Below are positions 27,082 to 35,691 of a stretch of DNA of 64,000 bases, one piece after another (positions within the stretch are counted from its first letter, which is position 1; each line of letters opens with the position of its first letter). The translations under genes were made by a program, and so were the position numbers. The notes below the pieces were generated by a model. The model saw nothing but the letters and a program-made list of their open reading frames with translations. It ran no database searches and was not told the origin of the DNA. Origin of the DNA: Glycomyces xiaoerkulensis (lineage in GTDB: Bacteria > Actinomycetota > Actinomycetes > Mycobacteriales > Micromonosporaceae). The stretch lies in contig NZ_PGGV01000015.1 of NCBI RefSeq assembly GCF_002798405.1, positions 123,710-187,709 on the forward strand, written 5' to 3'.

Positions 27082-28179
27082 TCAAGCGACCCGCAGCGTC
27101 CAGCCGTGCGTATCCTCGGCGCGCCCGTGCTGCAGATCCAGGATGTGCCGCCGCAACTCCATGGTGAACTTGCCGGCCTCGCCGCCGGCGATCCGGAACT
27201 CGCCGTCGCGACTCTTGACCGTCCCCACCGGAGTGACGACCGCGGCGGTGCCGCAGGCGAACGCCTCGGTCAAGGCGCCCGATTCGGCGTCCTCGCGCCA
27301 GCGGTCGAGCGAGTACCGAGTCTCGCGGACCTCCCAGCCGGCCTCGGCCGCCAGCGTGAAGATCGCGTCGCGGGTGATGCCGGGCAGGATCGTGCCCAGC
27401 TCGGGCGTGTAGATGACCCGGTCGCCCTCGTAGACGAAGAACAGGTTCATCCCGCCGAGCTCGTCGACGTACCGGTACTCGACCGCGTCGAGGAAGACCA
27501 CCTGGTCGCAACCGTGGTCGATCGCCTCCGACTGCGGCAGCAGACTCGCGGCGTAGTTGCCGCCGCACTTGGCCGCACCGGTGCCGCCCGGCCCGGCCCG
27601 GTTGTACTCCTCGGACACCCACAGGGTCAGCGGCTTCGGGCCGTGCTTGAAGTAGGCCGCCGCCGGGGAGGCGATGACCAGGTACCGGTACTCCTTGGCC
27701 GGTCGCACCCCGAGGAACTGCTCGGAGGCGAACATGTACGGCCGGATGTAGAGGCTGGCCTCCTCCTGCCTGGGCACCCACGCGGCGTCGACGGCCAGCA
27801 CCTCGCGGATGGAGTCGATGAACCACTGCTCGGGCAGGTGGGGCATCGCCATCCGGTCGGCCGAGACGTTCAGGCGCCGGGCATTGGCGTCGGGCCGGAA
27901 CAGGCCGATGCCGCCGTCCGGATAGCGGTACGCCTTGAGGCCCTCGAAGATCTCCTGCGCGTAGTGCAGGGCCGCCGACGCGGGCGAGAGGCTCAGCGGC
28001 TCGTACGGCCCGAGGCGGGCGTCGTGCCAGCCGCGCCCCTCGGTGTAGGACATGGTGAACATGTGGTCGGTGAAGATGGTCCCGAATCCCGGGTCGGCGA
28101 TGAGCCGCTCGCGTTCGGCGTCCGGCATCGGGTTTGGGTGCGGCTCGCGCCGCAGGTCGGGAAGACCGTCGCTGGTCAT
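27082..28179 (-). CDS. ilvE: branched-chain amino-acid aminotransferase
   Basis: 365 residues of the class IV PLP enzyme that makes Leu, Ile and Val from their keto acids. Seen are IFTDHMFTMSYTEGRGWHDARLGPYEPLSL, the PLP lysine region in GGNYAASLLPQSEA (K in AKCGGNYA), EELGGMNLFFVYEG (as DELGGMNLFF), GITRDAIFTLA and EAFACGTAAVVTPVG. The length and order match the actinobacterial type. ATG 28179 has AAGGAA seven bases before. It is preceded by the leuB terminator, so has its own promoter. Confidence 0.95.
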   Translation of the reverse strand: MTSDGLPDLRREPHPNPMPDAERERLIADPGFGTIFTDHMFTMSYTEGRGWHDARLGPYEPLSLSPASAALHYAQEIFEGLKAYRYPDGGIGLFRPDANARRLNVSADRMAMPHLPEQWFIDSIREVLAVDAAWVPRQEEASLYIRPYMFASEQFLGVRPAKEYRYLVIASPAAAYFKHGPKPLTLWVSEEYNRAGPGGTGAAKCGGNYAASLLPQSEAIDHGCDQVVFLDAVEYRYVDELGGMNLFFVYEGDRVIYTPELGTILPGITRDAIFTLAAEAGWEVRETRYSLDRWREDAESGALTEAFACGTAAVVTPVGTVKSRDGEFRIAGGEAGKFTMELRRHILDLQHGRAEDTHGWTLRVA

Positions 28180-28283
28180 GGAAATTTCCTTCGGTCAATG
28201 CCTGTGAGTATCGGTCTGTTGCCCAACTTACCGCTCGTTCAGGTAGCCGGGCACGTCGTGGTCCGGTGGGAACGACATGAAAA

Positions 28284-28310
28284 CGCCCGGCGAGTGTCAC
28301 TCGCCGGGCG
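28284..28310 (-). terminator. terminator after leuB
   Basis: A 13-base inverted repeat (CGCCCGGCGAGTG and complement) with almost no loop, followed on the minus strand by GTTTTC. A clear intrinsic terminator that isolates leuB from ilvE. Confidence 0.8.
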
Positions 28311-28329
28311 CGTCAGAGCAGGTGGCTCG

Positions 28330-29367
28330 TCAGCTCAGCGCTCCGGCGACGTCGGCGGCTACTCGCTCGCCTACCTCGGCGGTGCTGACCTTCTGGCCGG
28401 ACTCGCGCCCGGCCAGCTCGCGCTCGACCGCGGCGTTCACCGCGGCCGCCGCATCGGAGCGGCCCATGTGGTCGAGCAGCAGCGCAGTCGAGGAGATCGC
28501 GGCGATCGGGTCGGCGATCCCCTGACCGGCGATGTCGGGGGCCGAGCCGTGGACCGGCTCGAACGTCGAAGGGTGCGTGTGATCGGGGTTGACGCAACCG
28601 GAGGCGGCCAGCCCGATGCCGCCGGTGACCGAGGCGGCGATGTCGGTGAGGATGTCGCCGAAGAGGTTGTCGGTCACGATCACGTCGAAGTCGTGCGGCC
28701 GGCTGACCAGGAACATCGCGGCGGCGTCGACGTGCTGGTACTCGGTGGTGACCTCCGGGTACTCCTCGGCGACGTCGCGGAAGGCGCGCTGCCACAGCCC
28801 GCCGGCGTGGACCAGCACGTTGGTCTTGTGCACCATCGTCAGGTGGCCGCGGCGGCGCTTGGCCCGCTCGAAGGCGTCGCGGACGACCCGCTCCACGCCG
28901 TAGCGCGTGTTCAGGCTCTCCTCGGTGGCGATCTCGGCCGACGAGCCCTCGTGGAGGTTCCCGCCGGCACCCGCGTACAGGCCCTCGGTGCCCTCGCGCA
29001 CGACCACGAAGTCGATGTCGCCGGGCTTGACGTCGGCCAGCGGCGTCGCCGCGCCCGGGTACAGGCGGCTGGGACGCAGATTCACGTACTGGTCGAACTC
29101 GAACCGGAGCCGCAGCAGCAGCCCGCGCTCGAGCACGCCCGGCGGGACGGACGGGTCGCCGATGGCGCCCAGCAGGATCGCGTCGTGCTCATCCAGCTCC
29201 GACAGCACGTCGTCGGGCAGGACCTCGCCGGTGGCGTTGTAGCGGCGGGCACCGAGGTCGTACTCGGTGGCCTCGTAGCCCGGCAGCGCCACATCCAGCA
29301 CCTTCCGGGCCTCGGCGATGACCTCTTGCCCGATCCCGTCACCGGGGATGACCGCGATCCTGCTCAT
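28330..29367 (-). CDS. leuB: 3-isopropylmalate dehydrogenase
   Basis: 345 residues of the isocitrate/isopropylmalate dehydrogenase fold, which makes 2-ketoisocaproate's precursor in leucine synthesis. Typical segments: [20 protein letters not shown], the [17 protein letters not shown] loop, [30 protein letters not shown] (metal Asp residues) and [21 protein letters not shown] with the NAD-type binding turn. The length suits the short actinobacterial LeuB. The binding site is AGAGAGG before the ATG. serA lies upstream. Confidence 0.96.
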   Translation of the reverse strand: MSRIAVIPGDGIGQEVIAEARKVLDVALPGYEATEYDLGARRYNATGEVLPDDVLSELDEHDAILLGAIGDPSVPPGVLERGLLLRLRFEFDQYVNLRPSRLYPGAATPLADVKPGDIDFVVVREGTEGLYAGAGGNLHEGSSAEIATEESLNTRYGVERVVRDAFERAKRRRGHLTMVHKTNVLVHAGGLWQRAFRDVAEEYPEVTTEYQHVDAAAMFLVSRPHDFDVIVTDNLFGDILTDIAASVTGGIGLAASGCVNPDHTHPSTFEPVHGSAPDIAGQGIADPIAAISSTALLLDHMGRSDAAAAVNAAVERELAGRESGQKVSTAEVGERVAADVAGALS

Positions 29368-29438
29368 GCTGCCTCTCTGGAGGATTGGTTCCGTGAACGA
29401 CTCGGTGGCCGCGAACGCACCCCTTCAGGGAAGCAAAG

Positions 29439-29486
29439 GGAATGCGGGGCGGGTGCGTTCACCATAACGCATCCGTCCCGCATTCC
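29439..29486 (-). terminator. long terminator hairpin after serA
   Basis: A 21-base inverted repeat with two mismatches (29439-29459 against 29466-29486) and a 6-base loop, followed on the minus strand by CCTTTGCTTCC. It starts 26 bases after the serA stop and is the longest stem in the window. Confidence 0.75.
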
Positions 29487-29511
29487 GACTATCGACTCTC
29501 AGCAGTTGGAA

Positions 29512-31110
29512 TCAGTCCCGGAGGGTGACCGCGTTCGCGGTCGCGGCCCCCACCGACTCCTTGACGCGGCCCAGGACCTCGCCCGGGACCGGCGCGTCGG
29601 TCGCCATCGCCATGAACGCGTCACCGCCGGCGGCCTTCCGGGCCACCTGCATGGCGGCGATGTTGATGTCGAGGTCGCCGAGCGAGCCCCCGATGAGGCC
29701 GACCACCCCGGGCCGGTCGGTGTAGCGCAGGAACAGCAGCGAACCGTCGAAGTCGATGTCGAGCTCGAAGCCGTCGACCTCGGTCAGGCGGAGCGCCGCC
29801 TGCGGCGTGGGGCTGATCGTGCCCGACACGGTCAGGCTCCTGCCGTCGACCAGCGCGCCGCGCAGGGTCACCAGCGTCTGGAACTCCGGCGACTCGGCCG
29901 AGGTGTACAGGCCGACCTCGACCCCGCGCTGCTCGGCGACCAGGGGCGCGTTGACGTAGGTGACCGAGTCGACCACGTCGGCGAACAGGCCCTTGGAGGC
30001 GGCCAGTTGCAGCACGGTGACGTCGTTGTCGACGACCTCGCCGCGGACCTCCACGGTGACCGACTGGACGGCCGCTCCGGCCAGCGCCGTGAAGGTCTGG
30101 CCGAGGCGCTCGGCCAGCGGCAGCAGCGGGCGGACGTCCTCGGCGACGACCCCGCCGGCCTGGACGTTCGCCGCGTCGGGCACGAACTCGCCCGACAGGG
30201 CGAGCTTGACGCTCTTGGCCACGGCCAGCCCGGCGTTGTCCTGGGCCTCGCGGGTGGAGGCGCCGAGGTGCGGGGTGGCCACGACGTTGTCGAGGCCGAA
30301 CAGCGGCGAATCGGTGCACGGCTCGGTCTCGAACACGTCGAGCCCGGCCGCGGCGACGCGCCCGTCCTGGAGGGCCTCCAGGAGCGCGGCCTCGTCGATC
30401 AGGCCGCCGCGGGCGGCGTTGACGATGCGGACGCCGGGCTTGACCTTGCCCAGGGCCTCGGTGCCGATGAGCCCGGCGGTCTCGGGAGTCTTCGGCAGGT
30501 GGACCGAGATGAAGTCGGACTCGGCCAGCAGCTCGTCGAGCCCGACGAGCTTGACGCCCAGTTGCGCGGCGCGCGAGGGCTGGGCGTAGGGGTCGAAGGC
30601 GACCACGTTCATGCCGAACGACTGCATGCGGGTGGTCACGAGCTGGCCGATCTTGCCGAAGCCGACCACGCCGAGGGTCTTGCCGTGGATCTCGACGCCG
30701 GTGAACTTCTTGCGGTCCCAGCGGCCCTCGCGGAGCGAGGCGTCGGCGCGGGCGGTGTGCCGGGAGCTGGCGAGCAGCAGCGTGATGGCCTGCTCGGCGG
30801 CCGAGACGATGTTGGAGGTCGGCGCGTTGACGACCATGACGCCGCGCTCGGTGGCGGCGGGCAGGTCGACGTTGTCGAGCCCGACGCCGGCGCGGGCGAC
30901 GACCTTGAGCTTGGGCGCGGCCTCCAGCGCGGCGCCGTCGATGGTGGTGGCCGAGCGGACGACGACGGCTTCGGCGTCGGCGAGCGCGGTGTGGAGGGAG
31001 CCGGCGTCCGTTCCGTCGATCTCCCGGACGTCGAAGTCGCTGGAGAGGACTTCGATCGCTGCGGGCGCGAGTGGGTCTGCTACCACCACGACGGGTTTGG
31101 ATTCGGTCAT
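29512..31110 (-). CDS. serA: D-3-phosphoglycerate dehydrogenase
   Basis: 532 residues, the type I form with ASB and ACT regulatory domains. It opens serine synthesis by oxidising 3-phosphoglycerate with NAD. The substrate domain has VVARAGVGLDNVDLPAA, the NAD fold GVVGFGKIGQLV, the Arg in NAARGGLIDE and the His of PHLGAST. The ASB domain spans about 315-450 and the ACT domain (about 455-532, GVVGLIGGSLGDLDINIAAMQV) binds serine for feedback control. ATG 31110 has GCGAGG before it. It is transcribed alone. Confidence 0.97.
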   Translation of the reverse strand: MTESKPVVVVADPLAPAAIEVLSSDFDVREIDGTDAGSLHTALADAEAVVVRSATTIDGAALEAAPKLKVVARAGVGLDNVDLPAATERGVMVVNAPTSNIVSAAEQAITLLLASSRHTARADASLREGRWDRKKFTGVEIHGKTLGVVGFGKIGQLVTTRMQSFGMNVVAFDPYAQPSRAAQLGVKLVGLDELLAESDFISVHLPKTPETAGLIGTEALGKVKPGVRIVNAARGGLIDEAALLEALQDGRVAAAGLDVFETEPCTDSPLFGLDNVVATPHLGASTREAQDNAGLAVAKSVKLALSGEFVPDAANVQAGGVVAEDVRPLLPLAERLGQTFTALAGAAVQSVTVEVRGEVVDNDVTVLQLAASKGLFADVVDSVTYVNAPLVAEQRGVEVGLYTSAESPEFQTLVTLRGALVDGRSLTVSGTISPTPQAALRLTEVDGFELDIDFDGSLLFLRYTDRPGVVGLIGGSLGDLDINIAAMQVARKAAGGDAFMAMATDAPVPGEVLGRVKESVGAATANAVTLRD

Positions 31111-31256
31111 GGATACCTCGCAAAGGTAAGGAATAGACGGAGGACCGGGCGCGGCGCTGCGTCGTCGCGGCCAATGGTATGTCGAACGCGTTAACCTCTC
31201 CTCACCGACCGACGGTGTTCCGCATCATGGAACATCCGTCTCATCCGCCGCGGGCG

Positions 31257-31793
31257 TCACTCGAAGTGGGCGTCGTCGTCCAGCAGCTCGGCCGCTTCGG
31301 ACTCCGCCTCGGCGAGGACCTGCTTGACGACCGGGATCGCGACGCCGGCGCCGTAGCCCTTGCGGGCGAGCATGCCGACGAGTTTACGCAGGACCGCCTG
31401 CGGGTCCTGGCCGACCAGGGACCGGTAGCGGCGGCGGGCGAGGTCGAGGGCGGCGTCGCGTTCGTCGTCGTCGCTGACCTGCTCGACGGCGGCGTCGACG
31501 TGCTCGGTGTCGACGCCCTTGCGGCGCAGTTCGCCGGCGAGCGCGCGCTTGGAGAGGCCCCGGGCGCGGTGCCGGGAGTCGACCCAGGCTCGGGCGAAGA
31601 CGGCGTCGTCGATCATGCCGACCTCGGCGTAGCGCTCCAGGATCCCGGCGACGATGTCTTCGTCGAAGCCTTTCCGGTGGAGGGCCTCGCCGAGTTCGGC
31701 GCGGGTCCTGGGCCGGCCCGACAGCAGCTTGAGGCAGTACTGCCGGGCGGCCTCGGGGTCGTGCGGGTCAGAAGTCGACCGCGGGTTCTTCAC
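31257..31793 (-). CDS. recX: RecA regulator RecX
   Basis: 178 residues of three tandem three-helix modules. [60 protein letters not shown] and [27 protein letters not shown] are the standard text. RecX limits RecA filaments. The GTG at 31793 has GGGGAG seven bases before and overlaps the recA stop by 26 bases, so the two are co-translated. The recA-recX order is usual. Confidence 0.9.
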   Translation of the reverse strand: MKNPRSTSDPHDPEAARQYCLKLLSGRPRTRAELGEALHRKGFDEDIVAGILERYAEVGMIDDAVFARAWVDSRHRARGLSKRALAGELRRKGVDTEHVDAAVEQVSDDDERDAALDLARRRYRSLVGQDPQAVLRKLVGMLARKGYGAGVAIPVVKQVLAEAESEAAELLDDDAHFE

Positions 31794-32817
31794 TCTCGGT
31801 CTCCCCGGCGGCGGGGTCGCCCGCCTCGACGCCCAGCTTCTCCTTGATCCGCTTCTCGATCTCGAGCGCCAGGTCGGGGTTCTCCTTGAGGTTGGTGCGG
31901 GCCTTCTCCTTGCCCTGGCCGAGCTGGTCGCCCTCGTAGGTGTACCAGGCGCCGGACTTCTTGACGATGCCGTGCTCGACGCCCATGTCGATGAGCGAGC
32001 CCTCCTTGGAGATGCCGACTCCGTAGAGGATGTCGAACTCGGCCTGCCGGAACGGCGAGCCGACCTTGTTCTTGACGACCTTGACGCGGGTCCGGTTGCC
32101 GACGGCCTCACCGCCGTCCTTGAGCGTCTCGATCCGCCTGACGTCGAGACGGACCGAGGCGTAGAACTTCAAAGCCTTTCCGCCCGTTGTTGTCTCAGGA
32201 CTCCCGAACATGACACCGACTTTTTCTCGCAACTGGTTGATGAAGAGCGCGGTGGTGCCGGTGTTGTGGAGGCCGCCGGCGATCTTGCGGAGCGCCTGGC
32301 TCATCAGGCGGGCCTGGAGGCCCACGTGCGAATCGCCCATCTCGCCCTCGATCTCGGCGCGCGGCACCAAGGCGGCCACGGAGTCGACCACGACCAGGTC
32401 GACCGCGCCGGAGCGGATGAGCATGTCGGCGATCTCGAGGGCCTGCTCGCCGGTGTCGGGCTGGCTGACCAGGAGCTCGTCGACGTTGACGCCGATGGAC
32501 TCGGCGTATACCGGGTCGAGCGCGTGCTCGGCGTCGATCATCGCCGCGACCCCGCCATCGGCTTGCACGTTCGCCATGGCGTGCAAGGCAAGAGACGTTT
32601 TTCCGGACGCCTCCGGTCCGTATAGCTCTACGACGCGGCCCCTGGGCAGACCCCCGACCCCGAGCGCCACGTCCAGCGCGATGGAGCCGGTCGGGATGGT
32701 CTTGACGGTCTGCTTGGGCTTCTCCCCCAGCCGCATGACCGAGCCCTTGCCGAACTGCTTGTCGATCTGGGCCAGCGCCAGATCGAGCGCCTTGGACTTG
32801 TCCTGCGCGGAGTTCAT
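31768..32817 (-). CDS. recA: recombinase RecA
   Basis: 349 residues, standard RecA. Walker A GPEASGKT is at 67-74, then [19 protein letters not shown] and [33 protein letters not shown] (loop 2), shown in pieces. The C-terminal tail is acidic. I chose ATG 32817 because GGGAGG lies seven bases before it; an upstream in-frame ATG at 32853 would sit almost on the predicted transcription start and could give a leaderless longer form. No intein is present. Regulated by the promoter at 32861-32883. Confidence 0.97.
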   Translation of the reverse strand: MNSAQDKSKALDLALAQIDKQFGKGSVMRLGEKPKQTVKTIPTGSIALDVALGVGGLPRGRVVELYGPEASGKTSLALHAMANVQADGGVAAMIDAEHALDPVYAESIGVNVDELLVSQPDTGEQALEIADMLIRSGAVDLVVVDSVAALVPRAEIEGEMGDSHVGLQARLMSQALRKIAGGLHNTGTTALFINQLREKVGVMFGSPETTTGGKALKFYASVRLDVRRIETLKDGGEAVGNRTRVKVVKNKVGSPFRQAEFDILYGVGISKEGSLIDMGVEHGIVKKSGAWYTYEGDQLGQGKEKARTNLKENPDLALEIEKRIKEKLGVEAGDPAAGETESEEPAVDF

Positions 32818-32860
32818 GCCGCTGCCTCCCCTGGAGCCTGATTGCTTCGCCATGCGGAAT

Positions 32861-32883
32861 ACGGTAGTCCCCCGGGCCGACAA
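32861..32883 (-). promoter_or_regulatory. LexA-independent DNA-damage promoter of recA (RecA-NDp/PafBC type)
   Basis: On the minus strand TTGTCGGCC is followed after exactly eight bases by TACCGT. Mycobacterial RecA-NDp promoters, bound by PafBC, have the form TTGTCRGTG-N8-TAnnnT. Only two bases of the first half (TG replaced by CC) differ. It lies 44 bases before the recA start. Confidence 0.6.
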
Positions 32884-32925
32884 CCTAGGGCAACGGCCTG
32901 TTCGAACGCGGCCGGAGGCACCGGT

Positions 32926-33129
32926 TCAGCGGACCAGCCTTTCGGGGACGCGGTCGGGCCAGGTCCGGCAGACGGCCATCCAGATTTCCTTGGTGCCGGT
33001 GCCGTCGGCGAGCGCCTGGTCGACGGTGCGGCCGCCGAGCATGTCGAGCGTATGGTCGGCGGCGACGCTGCGAGCGTAGCCGTCGCCGAAGGTCGCCGCC
33101 ATGCGTTCCCAGAAGTCGCTGTGTTTCAT
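32926..33129 (-). CDS. DUF3046 family protein
   Basis: A 67-residue protein beginning MKHSDFWERM, with VAADHTLDMLGGRTVDQALADG and W-x-A-V-C-x-x-W. This small family sits just upstream of recA in many actinobacteria, as here. Function unknown. The ATG is at 33129; the longer frame from 33150 has no support. Confidence 0.88.
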   Translation of the reverse strand: MKHSDFWERMAATFGDGYARSVAADHTLDMLGGRTVDQALADGTGTKEIWMAVCRTWPDRVPERLVR

Positions 33130-33188
33130 CGTCACCACGGTAGGCGACACGGTGGTCCGCTACCGGCGCCGGATGGCAAGATTGCCGC

Positions 33189-33761
33189 GTGCCTCGCGTC
33201 AGTCAAGAACACCTCGACTCGCGTCGTCAGCAGATTCTCGACGGCGCGCGCTCCTGCTTCGCCCGGTTCGGTTACGAGGGGGCGACGGTGCGGCGGTTGG
33301 AGGAGGCGACGGGTCTGTCGCGCGGGGCGATCTTCCACCATTTCCGCGACAAGGATGCGCTGTTCCTGGCGGTGGCGTCGGTGGATGCGGCGGAGATGGC
33401 CGCGACGGTGGCCGAGCGGGGGCTGGTGGGGGTGATGCAGGATCTGACCGCGGCCTCGGACAAGCCGGAGACGGCCGGTTGGCTGGGTACGCAGTTGGAG
33501 GTGGCGCGGCGTCTGCGGACGGATCCGGAGTTCGCCGAGGCGTGGGGGCGGCGCCGGGAGGCGATCGCGGAGGCCAGTCGGGAGCGGTTGGAGCATCAGC
33601 GGGAGGTCGGGGTGTTGCGCACCGATCTGGATATCGAGGTGCTGGCGGGGTTCCTGCAGTTGGTGTACGACGGGTTGGTGCGGTATCTGGCGACCGGCCG
33701 GGAGGATCTGGACATCATGCGGATTCTGGGGCTGGTCGAGGACGCGGTGCGGCGGCGCTGA
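33189..33761 (+). CDS. TetR-family regulator, AcnR-like
   Basis: 190 residues. The N-terminal HTH (QQILDGARSCFARFGYEGATVRRLEEATGLSRGAIFHHFRDKDALF, shown here as family text in pieces) is very close to what I recall of AcnR, the repressor of aconitase in corynebacteria and relatives. The ligand domain has WLGTQLEVARRLRTDPEFAEAW, also AcnR-like. AcnR usually sits beside acnA; no aconitase is in this window, so the name stays tentative. Start GTG 33189; the stop is four bases from the kinase stop (convergent). Confidence 0.85.
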   Translation: MPRVSQEHLDSRRQQILDGARSCFARFGYEGATVRRLEEATGLSRGAIFHHFRDKDALFLAVASVDAAEMAATVAERGLVGVMQDLTAASDKPETAGWLGTQLEVARRLRTDPEFAEAWGRRREAIAEASRERLEHQREVGVLRTDLDIEVLAGFLQLVYDGLVRYLATGREDLDIMRILGLVEDAVRRR

Positions 33762-33765
33762 GCGT

Positions 33766-35556
33766 TCAGCATTCGGGCAGGGGTCCGGTGGAGTTGAGGT
33801 CGTCGGGGTCGATGACGAGCCACACGAACGGGATGTAGCCGGTCTGCCCGTCGTATTCGATCCGGATCGCGAGGTCGGAGGCGTCTTTGCCGGGGTGGTA
33901 GTCCCAGTAGCCGTCGGCTTCCTCGCCGCGGGGGGTGATGACGGTGTCGGTCCGCACGTAGCAGTTGAGGTGGTATTGGTCGCCGGCGACGGTGTTGCCG
34001 ATGGTGTCGGTGCGTTCGGGGTCGGCACCGATGCCGATCTGGGCGTCGATCGATTCGCAGTAGGTGCGGGTGAGGGGGCAGTCCCAGTCGACGGTGCCGG
34101 TGACGGTCTCGGTGGCGGCGGTGTCTTCGAGCGGGTCCTGTTCGGCGTCGTGGGGTTCGAGGGTGAGGTCGTAGGCGGTGCTGGCGTGGAGCCCGGTGGC
34201 GGTGAGTTCGGCGCAGTCGCCTGCGACTTCGAGACCGGGCGCGTCGATGATGAGCGTGCATCGGCGGGCGTCGGGCTCGGCGTCGGTGCGGACGGTGAGT
34301 GAGGAGGCGGTGGCGTCGATGCCGGTGATCGCGATCGGTTCGGCGGGGGCGCCCGATCCGGCTCCGGCGTCGGCCGCGGGCTCGGATTCGGCCTCGGCTT
34401 CGGCTTCGGTTTGCGGGTCGCCGGTGGTGGTGCCGGGTTGGTCTCGGTCGGCGACGGCCCAGGCGATGCCGAGGCCGCCGAGCAGGGCGACGACGGCGAT
34501 GGCGGCGGTGATGAGCGTCGGGTAGAGCGTGGGGCGCGGTCGGCGGCGCGGGGTGGGGGCGGCGCCGGGCGGGGCCGGTTGCGGCGCGAACGGGACGGTG
34601 GGTTCGGTCCGGTTCGACGGGAACGGTGCGTTCGGTTCGGTGGTGCCGTCCCGGGCCGGTCCCTGCGGGGCGGGGGCCGTGGCCTCGGGCGGTAGGACCA
34701 CGGTCCGCTCGGTGTCGTCGGCATCGAGGCGGCCGGTGAGGGCGCCCATTTGGAGGGATTCGGCGAAGGCTTGGCAGGAGTCGGGCCGCTGGGCGGGGTC
34801 GCGGGCGAGCGCGCGGTTCAGCAGGTCCTGGAGCCAGGTGGGGGCGTCGTCGCGGGGCAGTGGCGGGGGCGGGGTGGGGGCGGTGACGCGTTCGCGGTGG
34901 AGTCCGGGGTCGGTGCCGCCTTCGGGGTCGGCGAACGGGGCGTGTCCGGCCAGGAGCTGCCACATGGTGGAGGCGAGGCTGTAGAGGTCGGAGGCGGGGG
35001 TCTGGGGTTGGCGCAGGAGTGCTTCGGGTGAGGCGTGCAGTGGGGTGAGCATGTCGATCGCCTTGGTGGTGGCGAGCGTTTCGGGGGCGCGGGCGATGCC
35101 GAAGTCGGCGAGCGCGGGTCCGTATTGGCCGCGTAGGAGGTTCTGGGGTTTGACGTCGCGGTGGAGGATGCCGGCGTTGTGGGCGGCGTGGAGGGCTTGG
35201 CCGATTTTGATGCCGACGTCGACGGTGTCGTCGATGGCGAGTGGGCCGTGGGTTTTGAGGATGGTGGAGTAGGAGCCGCCGTCGCAGTGTTCCATGACGA
35301 TGTAGGGGCGGTCGTCGCCGGTGGTTCCGGTGTCGATGATGGACACGATGTGGGGGTGGCCGGAGACGCGGACGGTGGTGGCCAGTTCCTTCTCCACCGA
35401 GGCGGTGGTGGTGACTTCGTCGTCGACCAGGAGGACTTTGATCGCCACGGTGCGGTTCAGGCGTTCTTGGAGGGCGCGGTAGACGAGTGCGGTCGATCCG
35501 TGGGCGATGATCTCGAAGTCGCGGTATCCGGGGATGGCCGGTGTGGAGGCGGGCAC
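33766..35556 (-). CDS. Ser/Thr protein kinase with an extracellular sensor domain
   Basis: 596 residues from the GTG at 35556; a TTG at 35634 is possible. The kinase domain has HGSTALVYRA in place of the usual G-x-G-x-x-G loop, VAIKVLL (ATP Lys), HRDVKPQNLL and DFGIARA. A Pro-rich linker, one helix (LITAAIAVVALLGGLGIAWAVA) and an outer part follow. The outer part begins with Asp/Glu/Ala repeats, then a fibronectin-like segment (TGIDATASSLTV) and a Cys-containing module (WDCPLTRTYCESIDAQIG, YHLNCYV, TGPLPEC) that resembles SH3-type wall or ligand domains. No PASTA repeats are present. Confidence 0.88.
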   Translation of the reverse strand: MPASTPAIPGYRDFEIIAHGSTALVYRALQERLNRTVAIKVLLVDDEVTTTASVEKELATTVRVSGHPHIVSIIDTGTTGDDRPYIVMEHCDGGSYSTILKTHGPLAIDDTVDVGIKIGQALHAAHNAGILHRDVKPQNLLRGQYGPALADFGIARAPETLATTKAIDMLTPLHASPEALLRQPQTPASDLYSLASTMWQLLAGHAPFADPEGGTDPGLHRERVTAPTPPPPLPRDDAPTWLQDLLNRALARDPAQRPDSCQAFAESLQMGALTGRLDADDTERTVVLPPEATAPAPQGPARDGTTEPNAPFPSNRTEPTVPFAPQPAPPGAAPTPRRRPRPTLYPTLITAAIAVVALLGGLGIAWAVADRDQPGTTTGDPQTEAEAEAESEPAADAGAGSGAPAEPIAITGIDATASSLTVRTDAEPDARRCTLIIDAPGLEVAGDCAELTATGLHASTAYDLTLEPHDAEQDPLEDTAATETVTGTVDWDCPLTRTYCESIDAQIGIGADPERTDTIGNTVAGDQYHLNCYVRTDTVITPRGEEADGYWDYHPGKDASDLAIRIEYDGQTGYIPFVWLVIDPDDLNSTGPLPEC

Positions 35557-35638
35557 GCGTGTGGCTTTCTGTTGCGGGGTGGGGTCGGTTGGGAGGCACC
35601 GGGGTCCGTGGTCGATTTTAGGCGTGCCCTGCAATGCC

Positions 35639-35675
35639 GAGCGGCCGGGAAGAGCGTGGCTCTTCCCGGCCGCTC
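35639..35675 (-). terminator. terminator after the DEAD-box helicase
   Basis: A perfect 17-base stem (GAGCGGCCGGGAAGAGC and complement) with a GTG loop, 17 bases past the helicase stop. No T-run follows, as is common in high-GC genomes. It also lies just before the kinase gene. Confidence 0.8.
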
Positions 35676-35691
35676 GGTGGTCGGGTCGGTG

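Noticed and set aside
26947..31194. A 1415-codon open frame on the plus strand opposite ilvE, leuB and serA
   Set aside because: It is antisense to three clear genes and reads as Gly/Val/Leu/Asp/Arg text without any domain. In DNA this rich in GC, stops are rare in the complementary frame.
32895..32912. GTTCGAAC near recA as a LexA box
   Set aside because: The actinobacterial LexA site needs CGAAC-N4-GTTCG; here the half sites are fused or wrongly spaced.
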